In this document: positions 42,801 to 54,073 of the stretch, in pieces
How positions within the stretch are numbered: position 1 is the stretch's first letter
Layout: every line of letters starts with the position of its first letter
Source of the DNA: Rhizophlyctis rosea
Lineage: Eukaryota; Chytridiomycota; Chytridiomycetes; Rhizophlyctidales; Rhizophlyctidaceae
NCBI GenBank assembly: GCA_027596075.1
Contig: JADGJC010000232.1
Span: 1 to 64,000 of the forward strand
Direction: 5' to 3'
DNA: 64,000 bases
Program-made: the position numbers and the translations under genes
Notes under the pieces: generated by a model
Seen by the model: the letters and a program-made list of their open reading frames with translations, nothing else
Told to the model about the DNA's origin: nothing
Databases searched by the model: none

Positions 42801-44111
42801 CTTTACGTGGATGAAGTTCTGCAATATGCGGGGCAGGATGGGTTTGATGCTATTGGTTAGTTTCTCGGACGGGTCTTTTGTTTATTTTCAGCAGTTTTGT
42901 TGACTAATAAATAATCACATTGGTAGAATCGGCATACACATCCCTCGACCCACGTCCCCTCTTCCTTACCTTTTTGCGATCACGCCCCGACGACCCGCTC
43001 AGCAGGGCGCGCGCGCAACTGTTGGAGTATTTGGAGACGTCGGAGTGGTATAGTGTGCGGGGTGTAGGTGCGAAGGTGGAGGATGTTGAGAGGTTGTATG
43101 CGGAGAGGGCGGTTTTGCAGGGGGAGGTTGGTGTTTTATCATACCCTTTTGGGACTTTACTGGCGGTAAACTGACATGTCGTGTTGTGACGAAACTAGAT
43201 GGGAAACCACGAAGCGGTATTAAGATTGCTTGTGGAGAATGTTGGAGACCATGTTGGGGCTGAGCGGTATTGTGTTAGGGCACCGGCGGTGCCGAGGGTG
43301 GTGAGGAGGGGTTCGGGGACGGGGAGGGGGGGTGTTGCGAGTGTGCGCAGTAGTGGTGCGGGGTGGGCGGAGGGGGAGCAGGACGCGTTGAGGAGGAGTT
43401 TGATATTTATGTTGTTGAGGTTGTATATGGGGGTTAAGCATCCGTAAGTTTTTTATTCGCTTCGATTGAATAGCTTTGGATATGCGGAAGGCTGATGTCT
43501 CCCTTGTTCGGCAGAGATGTGAATGTGACGCATGTGATTCGGATACTTAATACGTATGCGGGGGATTTGGATGTACTTCAGGTGAGTTTTGTTTTACCAA
43601 GGCTGCTGGGATGTTATGAGTTTTGTTTACTTTGGCGTGTTTACTGTTTACATTGCGTATTTGTTTATCGGGGCTGAGCTACCCCACAGTTCATACGGCT
43701 GTTGCAACCGATACTTTATTCACACACTTCTGCTCCATGACAGGTCATGAAACTATTACCGGATCACTGGTCATTGGAGATGACCAGTAGGTTTTTGGCG
43801 TCTGCTATGCGGCAGAGTTTGCATGGGTATCGGGAGGGACAGGTGGTGCGGGCTTTGGCTAGGGGGGAGCATTTCAAGGTTCGTCGCTACGCCATCATTA
43901 CCGCTTTGGGCCTTTAGTCTCACAGCTCATCACTGCTCAAAAGGTAAACGCAAACCTAATCGAATCCTACCAATCCTACCCGCCCATCCACATGCCGCCC
44001 GAAGGAGCAGCGTGCGCGGTGTGCGGGAAAGTAGTGAAAGATCCGACGGTGTTTGCGAAATTGCCGGATGCGGAGGGATTGATCGCCCACTTACATTGTA
44101 TATCAGATTGA
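39842..44111 (+). CDS. Vps39/TGFBRAP1 (Vps3)-type vacuolar tethering subunit
   Basis: About 16 exons, most joined by short in-phase introns. The protein starts MASSSAFAPFRVVTLAKDLK. A CNH/beta-propeller-like N-terminus follows (NNLYIGTSDGHLLHYTLGKD; VIAAMIKGEFLLGTATP; YIIALLRNNVIEVHNLFTQK). Next comes the helical solenoid with the signatures LYFRDTLFDEALDLFKKSQLDP, LLLIALYPEF, KKYYALSLLYRHHNLMKKVLDMW, and LLVENVGDHVGAERYC. The C-terminal Vps39_2-type zinc knuckle has CAVCGKVVKDPTVFAKLP and ends HLHC. Such proteins are the Rab-binding ends of HOPS (Vps39) or CORVET (Vps3/TGFBRAP1), acting in endosome-vacuole fusion. The knuckle and solenoid do not let me separate the two confidently; TGFBRAP1/Vps3 is slightly favoured. 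No frame breaks seen. Convergent with shugoshin. Confidence 0.85.
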
Positions 44112-44349
44112 AATTTTAGTTCTTAGAGGGGTTTTTTTGTTTAGTTTCTTTTGTAAATCTTGGTAATGTGGTAAGATTTGTTTGCATATAGGAAGATATA
44201 TTTTGTTTTTCGTGGAGATGGGATGGTTGGTTGAGTCAGTGGGTTATTGGAGGACTGACACTGTTTACATGTGGGCGCTGCCGACTTTTGCACATTGAAG
44301 GGACCCAACTGATGTCGCTTGCACTACTGTACAAATTAAACCGTGATGA

Positions 44350-46301
44350 CTACCTGGACCCACTTCTCACAACTGGCTTCTCTCCAAAAGGTTTTCTTTT
44401 CCCCGTCGTGTTCACCCTTGGAGATGCCGTGGCGTTCTCTTTGCCGACAAGCTCACGCATTTCGCGCGGTTTGTTCTTCGAAGGTGTTGTGGGCGATGGA
44501 GCGGACGAAGGTCGGAAGGGACTTGCAGGAGATGCATGAGAGCTCATTTTGGTGGGTGCTGAGGTCGCGTCGTGGGAGTTGGCGGGCGAAAATGGACGTG
44601 GTGGGGCAGATGGTTTGGTGACTTCCGCTTTCGATTCTGTTGCCGGGGCTATGTTCGTTTGAGGCTTGTTCAGGGTAAAAGTATGGTTATCTCCTGCAAT
44701 ACACCGGTCAGCATGCATTATTTCAAATCTGTTGATGGTCTCTTGGTCATTGCTCAGTACCTTGTCGTAGTTTGCTACAAAGCAACGCAAGCGAATGTCA
44801 ATTCATTGCTTCACTCACCAAACGCCTACATTCCCGAACTCACCTTCGTAGAGACGGCAATGCATAACTTACCACGCCTTGTCGTCGACCCGATCGTGTT
44901 GTAGTAGGAACTGAGGGAGATGATGGCCGTTGTTTATTCCGAATAGTGATGTTGTCTTCGTCTTCTGGTCGGGTGATGCTCTCCTGACTGTTTCGTGCCG
45001 GATATTCCCGTTCATCGGCTGAAAACTTTGAGGTGCTTTGATGTTGCCGCCCGCTATCGTCTTTAGTTGTGGCTTCTTGATTTTGTAGGACCTGGGCTGT
45101 CTTTTTCTTGCTTCGTTGCGTGGATCTGCTCGATTTCGACACGTTCCCCATATCCGGCCATTGCTTGTGATCCAGTTTGCAATCATCACCCAGTAGCGGA
45201 CCATTTTGCTGCAGGCTGCCGTCATCCGTTTCCTCCACCATTTCTTTCACAACATCCAAAACTTTGGAGGGGCCACTATCGGGCCTGTTGATGACAGTCA
45301 GTTGCTGGTTCCGCCAATATGGAGTGGGCATCTTACTTTGGCAGTACGGTGCAGCTTGATAGCTCAAACTGTTCCAAACCATCAACAGAGTTTGTGAATG
45401 AACTGGTATGAGCGCCTTCCAGCGGTGAAGCGAAGAGCATCTAAGTTTTGCACTTAAGACGTTGGCATTAGTGCTTAGTGAAATTTTGCTGCGCACCTTC
45501 GATGATTCAACATCGGGCTTCACTCGATCAGATTGAGGACTGTCTGAATACGACACGGCTGCGGCAACCATGTCAAAAATACCAATTCATATGCAAAGTT
45601 TGATTGACACCTACTAAGCTCCCCATTGTTGCAAGATTCTACGATGCGCTTCAGGCCCGGGATGATGCGGCCATCTATCAAGCTGGTCTTTGTCTTCACA
45701 ACGTCTGTAAATGATTCTAGCACGTCAAGTGTCATTTGACAGAATAGCTGCAGCGTCCAAGGTTAGCATAGGTGTGCATCGAGTGGAGGATGCCTTCGGA
45801 CAGTGAAGATGATTACCTGCATGTTATCGAGGCGCTCTTGGCTTTGTCGGTGCTCAAGTCGGACATTCGCGTCTGTGAGCCGTTCGTTTGCAGCTGTGAG
45901 ATGTGTGATTTGTGCATGGAGGTCGAAAACCTGTGACTGATGAAAGCAGTTGTTTGTATGATAATCGACTTCTGTTCGAAAGCGTAGCTACCAACAGCAA
46001 GACTGCTCCTTTGGTCGTCCAACTTTCGTATTTGCGTAGCATATAATGCGTTCACACGTATGATATCGTTGTTTTGTCGCTGGTATCCTTGACATCGCTT
46101 TTTCGCTGGAGAGGTGCATTGCTTAGTACGAGCTGAAGTCGGCATATGAGTGTTACATCCCACACCTTGCTCTGCCTCTTGAGCTAGACCGCATGTGCAC
46201 CCATCTATGCGTTTTTCTACCTGTAGACATCTCCAGCGTCAATATTCGAGGGTCTTGAGGAGTCTGAAATCGGAACACTTATAACTTTGTCTTACCTTCA
46301 T
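44350..46301 (-). CDS. SGO1: shugoshin
   Basis: A protector of centromeric cohesin that recruits PP2A in meiosis or mitosis. The N-terminal coiled coil is visible (RQNNDIIRVNALYATQIRKLDDQ, then HAQITHLTAANERLTDANVRLEHR). A long polar middle follows, and near the C-terminus the shugoshin box reads RSGRRQGVVSYALPSLR, then SKLRQGD. The SKLRQ part is encoded by a 14-nt microexon (44761-44774) between a 69-nt intron (44775-44843) and a 66-nt intron (44695-44760). The frame closes only if this microexon is included. A Ser/Pro-rich tail ends at TAG (44350-44352). The start is uncertain: ATG at 46299-46301 would give a two-codon first exon followed by VEKRIDGCTC; an internal Met is possible. Divergent from the dsRNA-binding protein gene. 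Confidence 0.85.
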
Positions 46302-46625
46302 GATTCTATTATCTGCAAATGGGACTGATGAACAAAGCGCGGAAACAACGAGGTGAGAAGCGCGGGTCAGTAATATGCAGTTGGTTAAGTGTCCGTGTAT
46401 GAAAAGGTTTTCGACAAAGATGGCGAGGAAAGATGGAGGAGGAGCGTGGGAAAATGGACAGAAGTGGGCAATATTTAGGGAAGTGACCGCGCCACTTCCC
46501 CAATTCGTGATCGTGCCGTTGATTTTGACAACTTGGTCCCAGCCCTTCTCACCCCTTCCTTCCTTCTCTGCTCAATCTAGCGATCTTCCGCAGCACTTGA
46601 CAAGCGGCACGCGCAAAGAAGAGCA
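46302..46625. promoter_or_regulatory. bidirectional promoter shugoshin / dsRBD gene
   Basis: 324 bp between divergent starts. No coding signal seen. Confidence 0.35.
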
Positions 46626-48473
46626 ATGGCCGCCAACGGAAACAACCCTGTCATAGAGGTGGATCCCCGCGACCACCCTTCCAAGGCCGACGCTCCCGGC
46701 TATATCAGTGCCCTGCACCAGTACTGTCAAAAGAACCAGTTCCCCATGCCGCTCTATACATATCCGGCAGATGAGATCAACGCTGGCAAGCTGCAGTCAG
46801 CCTTCTATCTATACCCAGTCAGCTTGACCGTGAATGGGCACGAATTTCGTGGAACGGGATTCCAAAACAAAACGGATGCCAGGCAATGTCTAGCGTACGC
46901 TGCGGTGAAGCACTTTCGAGATGTGCTGAAGGTACCGTACTTCTCAGCGGAGGCTTGGGTGTCAAAACTGCAAAGATTATGCCAAGGTGTGAGGAGATTA
47001 CCATTTGAGATAATTCATTGTTGGCAGTACGCTGACACTCTGTCGTAGAACGCCGACAAGAATTACCGAAGTATGACATATCACAAGCTACCAATCCTGG
47101 CCCGTTTCGAGGAAGGGTGGAAGTTTTCACTCAAATCTTTGAGGTGACGCATTTTGATAGAAGCCTCCAGACTTTTCCCCGGCTAAACTTCGCTACAGAG
47201 TTCGTATGATTTTCCCAAAAAACAAGAAGCAAAGGAGGATGCAGCTCGAGTGGCATACGAAACACTGTCACAGGCACTTAGTGATGGATGGGCGCCATCG
47301 AGTGTGACCAATACCCCACCGACTGAGAGCAGTGTAAGAACGACTGGTGACGACGGTGCGGACATGAGTGGAGCTGATATTGGTAGGAAGTTGTCTCGCT
47401 CGTTACCAATGCCATGCCATTCCTCATGAGCACAAACAGTCCCAAAAGCTTTTGCCTCGTACGACAAAGCATTGGACGAGCTTCTGAGGATCAACGAAAA
47501 GCTTGGAAAGCGGATGGGTGGGCCCAGTGGTTTCAAGTTCGAACGGCACGAGGAAGCGGATCATACACCGCCAAAATTCATCTCCACTGTCATTGTGAGG
47601 GCTGCGAAATATACATGTGAGCCAGCTGCGAGCAAAGCAGCCGGCCGCGAAGATGCCGCGAAGAAGGCGTACCTTGACCTGTACCCGAAAGCTGAAGTCA
47701 CGTCGAACTTACCAGCAACTCTCGAAGTTGGCGAATCCATTCAGACAGCAAATCCCGCAAGCAGCGCTCACAATTCACCCACTCCACCGGATATGATCCC
47801 TCCAGTTACACCTGGGAACACGCGAAGCGCAGCTTCAGCCCCGTCGGAATCTCCCCTGATAACTCCAAAACAAGAAGACGAGGCACCTGCGTCCAATGGC
47901 TTTTTCACCAATTTATGGCCTTGGCGTCCCCCCACCACTGGTCCCAATCAACCTTCCATTGCCGCTCCCGCTTTCACTTTCACTGGCGCTCAAACCCGCA
48001 AACGTTCTATCGATGACACCAACACCACTCCCACTCCCAATCGCAAACGTTCCTGCGGCGACAGCGTCCCCACGCCCACCACCAGCCCAACACAAAAGCG
48101 TCCCCACGAACACACACAAACCGAATCATGCTGCTCAACCGCCGCCGCCGACTGGAGCTACGAAAGCGACAACGAGGACGGTCTGATAGAACCCTACCGT
48201 TCCCGAACCGACAGTAAAGCTCAGAAAGCAGTAAAAGACGACACGGAGTCGTATACGCAGAAATTGAAAATCATGTGTGAGGGGAGAGGGTATAGTTTGG
48301 AATGTGATTTTCACCATTCGGAGAAGAAGGCGGGGGTTGGGTGTCTTTTGAAGGTTGCTGGGCAGACGTTTGCGAGTCAGAGGTCGCATCGGGGGCATAA
48401 GGCGGCGAGGGAGGATGTGTGTGGGGATGCGTGGAAGTATTTTGTGAAGGTGCATCAGGGGTCGTGGCCTTAG
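46626..48473 (+). CDS. multi-dsRBD double-stranded RNA-binding protein
   Basis: Four exons or so. Module 1 (first exon, to 46931) is a clear dsRBD: PGYISALHQYCQKNQFPMPLY, VSLTVNGHEFRGTGFQNKTD, then ARQCLAYAAVKHF. Module 2 begins RSMTYHKLPILARFEEGWKF and ends with the typical basic helix KKQEAKEDAARVAYETL. Module 3 is preceded by ALDELLRINEKLGKRMGG and ends KAAGREDAAKKAYLDLY. A Ser/Thr/Pro-rich linker (about 47690-48230) follows, and a fourth module at the C-terminus ends HKAAREDVCGDAWKYF. No helicase, RNase III or deaminase domain is visible. The role could be in RNAi, RNP assembly or dsRNA sensing; none can be chosen from sequence. Confidence 0.75.
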
Positions 48474-49275
48474 TGGGCGATATGTACATGGGAGTTATAG
48501 ATACCAGAGGAGGTCTGGATCCAGTTCCGCGGGCGGGACAGGAGACGTCTTTGCATGATGTAGGGGAACAAAACGCATGTATAGTCGAATGTAATATACC
48601 TCCTGATTTTGTTTGTTCTTCACTAACGCTTGTATTTTGATGTGGTCCCCCCAAACATCTCAGAACGCTTCAAATGACAGCATTGTGAGATGACTGGGCG
48701 GTTCGCACCCTGTAGGACTTACCAACTCAAATCTTTGTTCCCCACGAGCAGGATTGGGATGTCGTACCCATCCATGTCGTTCATGATATGCCGCTCATGA
48801 TATGCGCTGCCGCATATGCAGGTGAAGCGAGTCATATCTGACGAGTGGGGAGCAAAGATTTGCGATAGGATCGAAGGGACATTCTCGGCCACTTGTCGAA
48901 CTGTTCAGCACTTGTAGGAGCGTGGTGCCTTGTCGACAGGACTTATGCTGACCTTCCTTCTGAATTGATTTGTGCTTGATGGCTTAAAGGCCTCGTTATT
49001 TGCAAAAGGAATCACTCAGGCTACTAAGCCATTGCCCAAGTATTGTCGTCGGTTCGGTGTCGAAAGGTGTTACCAGCTAAGACCAGTAGGACTCACTGAA
49101 TAGAAACAGTGTCAACTCGGAAGGTACGAAAGAGTTGCCCTTGGTTGGCTGTTTATGGGATCACCAGATCAGAGCAGGCCTTAAAAGTGGAGCCTCAACA
49201 GAGTGCATCAGAAGAAAAACAAGGACATGATCAAATTCACGCGGACCGGAAAAATGCAGCATACAACCCCATTAT
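48474..49275. other. gene-free spacer
   Basis: About 800 bp downstream of the dsRBD gene with no supported gene. Confidence 0.45.
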
Positions 49276-49381
49276 GGTCCCTGGTGGGAATTGAACCCAC
49301 TTGCACAGCCAACCTTTAGTGTCGTCCAGCACGATTTGCTATCGCAAACACAACCACCCCGCTGTATCGAGCTACAGGAAC
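49276..49381 (-). tRNA. possible intron-containing tRNA, isotype undetermined
   Basis: On the minus strand the ends pair as a 7-bp acceptor (GTTCCTG with CAGGGAC). A canonical T arm GTGGG-TTCAATT-CCCAC (B box GGTTCAATTCC) precedes the 3' acceptor strand, and a T run lies ~25 nt downstream. Total length of ~106 nt implies an intron or long variable arm. The D arm and anticodon arm do not fold in a unique standard way, so the anticodon cannot be read. It could be a decayed tRNA. Confidence 0.4.
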
Positions 49382-49979
49382 ATAGTGATGGCCGTAGCCC
49401 ATATGCCCCCAGCGTAGCCACGGTTCCCCCCGGATTGGGGTACTCTACAGCAGAGTATGTACGGTTATAGTAAGGCACTGGATTTAGGTCAGGATGGACG
49501 GTGCACCGGCCAAGTGTGACGAATGTCCTTGGACAAACGATGGCACTTTCCGACAAGGACGTGTCGTGACTATTGGAAGTGTGGGAAAGAAGGTGGGAAG
49601 TTGGGGAAGAAGAGAAGAGGGAGAAGAGGGTCGGCTAGGTTGGGGATCACAATTCAATTCGCCAAGCAAAGGCGCAGTTCAACTCAAGCCACACAACAAG
49701 GTGGCTTGTATGGAGGTCGGGTCTCAACCCCCCTTCCTTCCTTTTATTGAATCCTCAACCCCAAATATTTCCAACAAACTTACTCCCTGCAAAGCACATC
49801 TACTGACCAATAACGCCCAATACGGCTGCAAACTACTCAAATACCCTCGTCTCAATAGTCGCCCCCAACGCTTTCTCACCATAACCAGTCCTGCTTCTCA
49901 CACTTCCAGCTCATCTGTAGATCGCTTCGCACCCACTTCCACCACACCTTCCACTCTCCTCCAAACTTACAAACCAAAA
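49382..49979. other. spacer upstream of LSm6
   Basis: No gene seen. An open frame that runs through this part into LSm6 is accidental, because the family N-terminus starts at 49980. Confidence 0.45.
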
Positions 49980-50464
49980 ATGGGCGACGCACAACGGAAA
50001 TCTCCAGCCGACTTCCTCAACAACGTCAGACACAAGCCCGTTATTGTGAAGCTGAACTCAGGAGTGGAATATCGCGGTAAGTTGTCGGCTTCGCGGCAAA
50101 CTATAAGTCAGACCCCTCGCGCTAAAAGCAGGGCGTGCAACTTCTCAGGAACTCTTGCATGTTTGGACGGTTACATGGTACGTGTTTGTGGAAAGACTGT
50201 CGGAAATATGACCATGATGATGCTTGGAAAATGCCCCTTCATTCAGCCGATAACTAAATTCACACAACCCCCTCTTCATCAGAACATCGCACTTGAGCAC
50301 ACTGAAGAATGGGTCAACGGCCAACTAAAAAACACATACGGCGACTGCTTCATTCGAGGAAACAATGGTATGACATCGCTGAATCAGGAAAGGCAGGGTG
50401 CGTCACTAATGCGAATTGGGCCATTATAGTGCAATACATCAGTCCCGCAACACGGCAACAATAA
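49980..50464 (+). CDS. LSM6: U6 snRNA-associated Sm-like protein LSm6
   Basis: A component of the LSm1-7 (mRNA decay) and LSm2-8 (U6 snRNA) rings. Four small exons encode about 78 residues: MGDAQRKSPADFLNNVRHKP, VIVKLNSGVEYRG (Sm1), TLACLDGYMN, then IALEHTEEWVNGQLKNTYGD, CFIRGNNVQYIS (Sm2) and a short tail ending at TAA 50462-50464. The length is that of LSm6 in other fungi and animals. Intron donors GTAAGT, GTACGT and GTATGA are visible; the first exon ends at about 50076. Confidence 0.95.
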
Positions 50465-51234
50465 CGCGAGCGTGAGCATCCATCCGATCTGGCAAAAGCT
50501 TTAATTGTACATAGCGGCGAATACATCCTTGTTGATATACAGCAATTTTTCCCTGTGGGAGGACCTCTGGACTTACTCTATCCACCTCGAAGAGATCTAA
50601 ACAATCATGCCAATCGCCCAAGTTTGGAGAATCGCTTTGAAGGGTGCGACAACAACGGAGCAAATCATGGCAAGATCAGGACCCAGCTGAAGGAAGTGAC
50701 GAATTTACCGTTCGTGTGATGAGACGAGGCGGGTGTCCGATTGTCAGATTGTAACGAGCCCTCAGCGTCTCAACGGCGGCTGTGGGTGTGTGGGCTTCGG
50801 GTGTGAACTTTTTGACCACATCGACCAATACGCCACCATGTACATTGTAGATTGGTCGATCGAATGAAGCGGTTTCAACCCGCGTTGGACCTCGGTGACT
50901 GTATAGGATCATTGAGATTTCTGAGACGGAAATGCGTTGAGGTCATATTAAGGAATTTATGCCCATCAGCTGCATCATGCACTATCGACACTTGGAAAAC
51001 GAGTAGGTACAATCAAATACCATCAAATAGTGATGAGGTTTGTAAAGTCGAATCACATATAGTTTCCCCTTCCGCCATCCCCAGTCAAATCCGTCACAAT
51101 GCACGACACAAAGCGCCATCATCATCATAGTGATAAAGCAGTGATACAGATAACATGGTTACGACACATACTCTACATTTATGCACATTTTTCATACAGA
51201 GAATCTACAACAATCACAAGATATCCTAATCACA
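50465..51234. other. convergent spacer, possible small frame
   Basis: 770 bp between two convergent genes. A minus-strand frame at 50676-50912 (78 codons) has protein-like composition but no recognisable motif and no clear exon partners, so it is not called. Confidence 0.4.
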
Positions 51235-52444
51235 CTACCCTTGGTTCTGCCTAGAATTCGCCGCAATCCATGCACCCAAACTCAACGGATTCCTTGTCTG
51301 GATGTACACCCTCCCAGGACCGGTAAACCGACACACCTTCCCTTCCCCACTCATGATAGCTCCCATAATCCCACCACCAGCACTCTGCAAAGTGTACCTT
51401 ACACTCGCATGCCATGCAACCAAATGCCCGTTATCAACGATGTAGTCTTGGCCAGGTGCCAGATCAATGGGGTGGATGGCACCAAGGGAGGATACAAATG
51501 CCAGTCCTTGTCCCGATAAGCGGGTAACGAAGAGACCTTCACCGGAGAAGAATGCTTGACCGAGGTTTTGCACATTGGTGGATTTGTTGACGCCCATGGT
51601 GGAGGCGAGAAAGCCACCACCGATGATCCAGTCGTCGCGACCGTTGAGTTCGAGGCAGATGACGTCTGCGTACATGTCGGGGGCTACAAAGACTTCGCCG
51701 GGGCCGTTGGCGGCTGTGAAGGTTTGGGAGAATGTTTCTCCTGGTGTGAACATGTTCTTGAGCTAAGACAATTGTTTGGTTAGTTTCATTGCATTCTTGT
51801 GTCATCGGTCAAAATAGAATGGCAAGTGCATGGTATACCTTCATCTTCCCTTCCAACTTGATATTTGCGCTGTGGGCAACCATTGACCCAGCCTTCGCTT
51901 TGATTGCCTTTCCAAATGTCGACATGTCAGCGATAAGATCTTCGCACCTTCGGGATGATTGCCTGTACTCACCACATTGGGCTGCATGACAAACTTGACC
52001 ATGGTGTTACAGTCTCGGTACATGATCTCGTAATGGACGCCCTGAATGACCTATTAGCAACGCCATTGAACGTTGGGATAAACAAACTTTTCGGATGCAC
52101 ACCTGCGAATCCCCCACAACAGGTCCCAAACTAGCAGCAGCACCAGCCGGTTGTCCAAACTGCGGAGCGGGATGGTGCGGTTGCTGGCCCGGGTGAGGAG
52201 CAGCATATTGAGGATGTGCCGGAGGTGCAGGGTACTGTCCAGCAGGAGAAGGATATGCTACTGGCTGTTGAGGAGCGGCATATCCGGCTTTCTCGCCTTC
52301 AGCAGGGGGAGCACCTGTTGCTGGTGGTTGACCATACGGTGTGGGAGGAGGTGCATAGTGTTGTTGACCGGGAGGTGGGTAGGGCTGACCGGGGGGAGGG
52401 GCATAGTGAGGGGGAGCGCCGCCTGGAGGGGGTTGGTAGGACAT
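51235..52444 (-). CDS. AIM24-family protein with proline-rich N-terminus
   Basis: Exon 1 encodes a ~110-residue tail of Pro/Gly/Tyr/Gln repeats (YQPPPGGAPPHYAPPPGQPY and similar). Later exons encode an AIM24 (PF01987-type) domain: GVHYEIMYRDCNTMVKFVMQP, KAKAGSMVAHSANIKLEGKM, FTAANGPGEVFVAPDMYADV, then WIIGGGFLASTMGVN, FFSGEGLFVTRLSGQGLAFV and IVDNGHLVAWHASVRY. The family is a beta-roll domain found in bacteria and fungi. Yeast Aim24 is mitochondrial, but this protein has no presequence, and the P/Y/Q tail resembles tails of proteins at vesicles or condensates. Function unknown. The start at 52442-52444 is the first Met before the tail. Confidence 0.85.
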
Positions 52445-52898
52445 GTTTTAATGAATTGGAACGCGGAGAGTGGAGCGCAATGGACAAGATGAGACTGGGT
52501 AGATGGTTTGTTGGTGGAAGAGAAGTTCGTGGTCTGTTTTGTTTGTTTACATTTTGTGGAAGGATGCGGGCCTGCACCGGGCCTGCGGCAGTGCAGTGAG
52601 CTCCGGATCACACGACGAATGCCAACTTTGTGGGACCTTTGTGTTCAACGCGTAGCAACTTGAAGCCAGGGTGCGTTAGCTTACGAAGTTTCTTGTTAGC
52701 GGGCCTGATGGCGCTGAAACACTCCTGGATGCGATGCTGCGCGGGATATGTACACAGATGTAGATTGATAGCAATCGTCTGTACATTCTACCGAGAGAAC
52801 AACCAAGACGCCCAGAAAAGATGTCTTATTTGAAACTTTGCAACTGACATGTTTCAAAAAAGTTATACAAATCCCACAGCTGATCGTCAATTCGCACT
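52445..52898. other. spacer upstream of AIM24-family gene
   Basis: 454 bp; no gene seen. It holds the promoter of the AIM24-type gene and the 3' flank of the next minus-strand gene. Confidence 0.45.
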
Positions 52899-53600
52899 TC
52901 AACATCCACCCCCTCCATCCCCCCCACCACCTCCACCATCTCCGCCCCCATCTCCCCCATCTCCCCCATCTCCCCCATCCCCTCCGCTCTTCTTTCTCCT
53001 TTGATTCTCCGCCAACGCCAAAGCCGTAATCACTATCCCCTCAACAACTTGATCACTCAAACCCCTCCCCACAACATCTATCTGACCCCATTTATGCTTC
53101 ACTCCCTTCGCCTTCTCATAATACGCTATCGGATTCCCTTGCCCATCCTCCAACACCAAAGCCCCATGACTCCCAAACTTGCTCCTAGGCTTCCAATACC
53201 AAATCTGCCCACCCGTACCCGGTACCCTCCACTTCTTCGAAAACAGCCCATCCGATTTGATCTCCGTCGCGCCCTGTCCGTCCGTAAACTCGATATCGAT
53301 TTTAGACGAGATGGCGTGAAATTTGACGTTGGCGAGGAGGAACCTGTCGCCTTTGAAGATCTCCATATCGGGTTTGGAGGAGAATGCGCCGTGGAATGTT
53401 GCTGAGAAGGCGATGGTTTTCATATCTGGGAGGAGGACGTAGAGGTTTTTTGGGTGGGTGGAGAGGAAGGTGCCTTTGTCGACGTAGATGTGGAGGGCGA
53501 GGGAGTTGTTGGGTGGGTTGTAGTAGAAGCTGTTGTTCGTCGGGGCGCCGGGGCCCCAGGACATTATGGAGCGATCTTGGGTTTCGTGGGAGGTCGCCAT
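52899..53600 (-). CDS. tubby-C/LURP1-like (DUF6593-like) protein with Gly-Asp tail
   Basis: A single exon of 233 residues. The body (1-205) is a beta-rich domain: PTNNSFYYNPPNNSLALHIY, GAFSSKPDMEIFKGDRFLLA, GGQIWYWKPRSKFGSHGALVL, then EDGQGNPIAYYEKAKG. This resembles small fungal DUF6593/tubby-like proteins, in which substrate is unknown. A C-terminal helix (VEGIVITALALAENQRRKK) precedes a low-complexity Gly-Asp tail, (GGD)n ending GGGC. A helix, a basic cluster and a Gly-rich tail in this order also occur in scramblase/LURP-one-like proteins. The family call is tentative. The sequence is intact. Confidence 0.65.
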   Translation of the reverse strand: MATSHETQDRSIMSWGPGAPTNNSFYYNPPNNSLALHIYVDKGTFLSTHPKNLYVLLPDMKTIAFSATFHGAFSSKPDMEIFKGDRFLLANVKFHAISSKIDIEFTDGQGATEIKSDGLFSKKWRVPGTGGQIWYWKPRSKFGSHGALVLEDGQGNPIAYYEKAKGVKHKWGQIDVVGRGLSDQVVEGIVITALALAENQRRKKSGGDGGDGGDGGDGGGDGGGGGGDGGGGC

Positions 53601-54073
53601 CGTGGGCAGTGTGTAAAAAAATATTGATGTGGCACTCTCGATTGCGGATGGTCTAAGTTAAGTTGGTGTTATCGATAAACTTGGTTTTCAAATATGCGAT
53701 CGTCACTGAGAAAACAGGAATTGTCAAGCAAGCTTTTATAACATTTTGGCATTCGCGGGTTGGGATGATGTGGGGTGGACCCGTTTGGACCACCTGCTTA
53801 TTTATCATCCAAAGCACTCTGGGCTATGCGGGCGATTTTGGCTTTCTGCACATGATGTAGTCCGTCATCGTCTGACGAGGTGACTGTCCCTCCATCCGCC
53901 ACCAGCCAGATGTAAACAAACACAAGCGCTTCAAGCCCCCAAAGGAGGCAAGTTCGCCCTGCCGCAAAGTCATCTTCAGAACCCACATGTGCCCGCCCGC
54001 ATGCCGTTCCCGTAGGTAGCATACCGCACTCTCTTGATTGAGTCCGCTCAATCGCCGTCTTTACATCTCAACT
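53601..54073. promoter_or_regulatory. bidirectional region between DUF6593-like and NLR genes
   Basis: 473 bp between divergent starts; no coding signal. Contains the presumptive promoters of both genes. Confidence 0.4.

Noticed and set aside
49494..50429. 311-codon frame running through LSm6
   Set aside because: It reads through LSm6 introns; the family protein starts at 49980 and needs the introns removed.
50676..50912. 78-codon minus-strand frame with protein-like composition
   Set aside because: No recognisable motif, no good exon partners and no supporting signals; could be real but not supportable.
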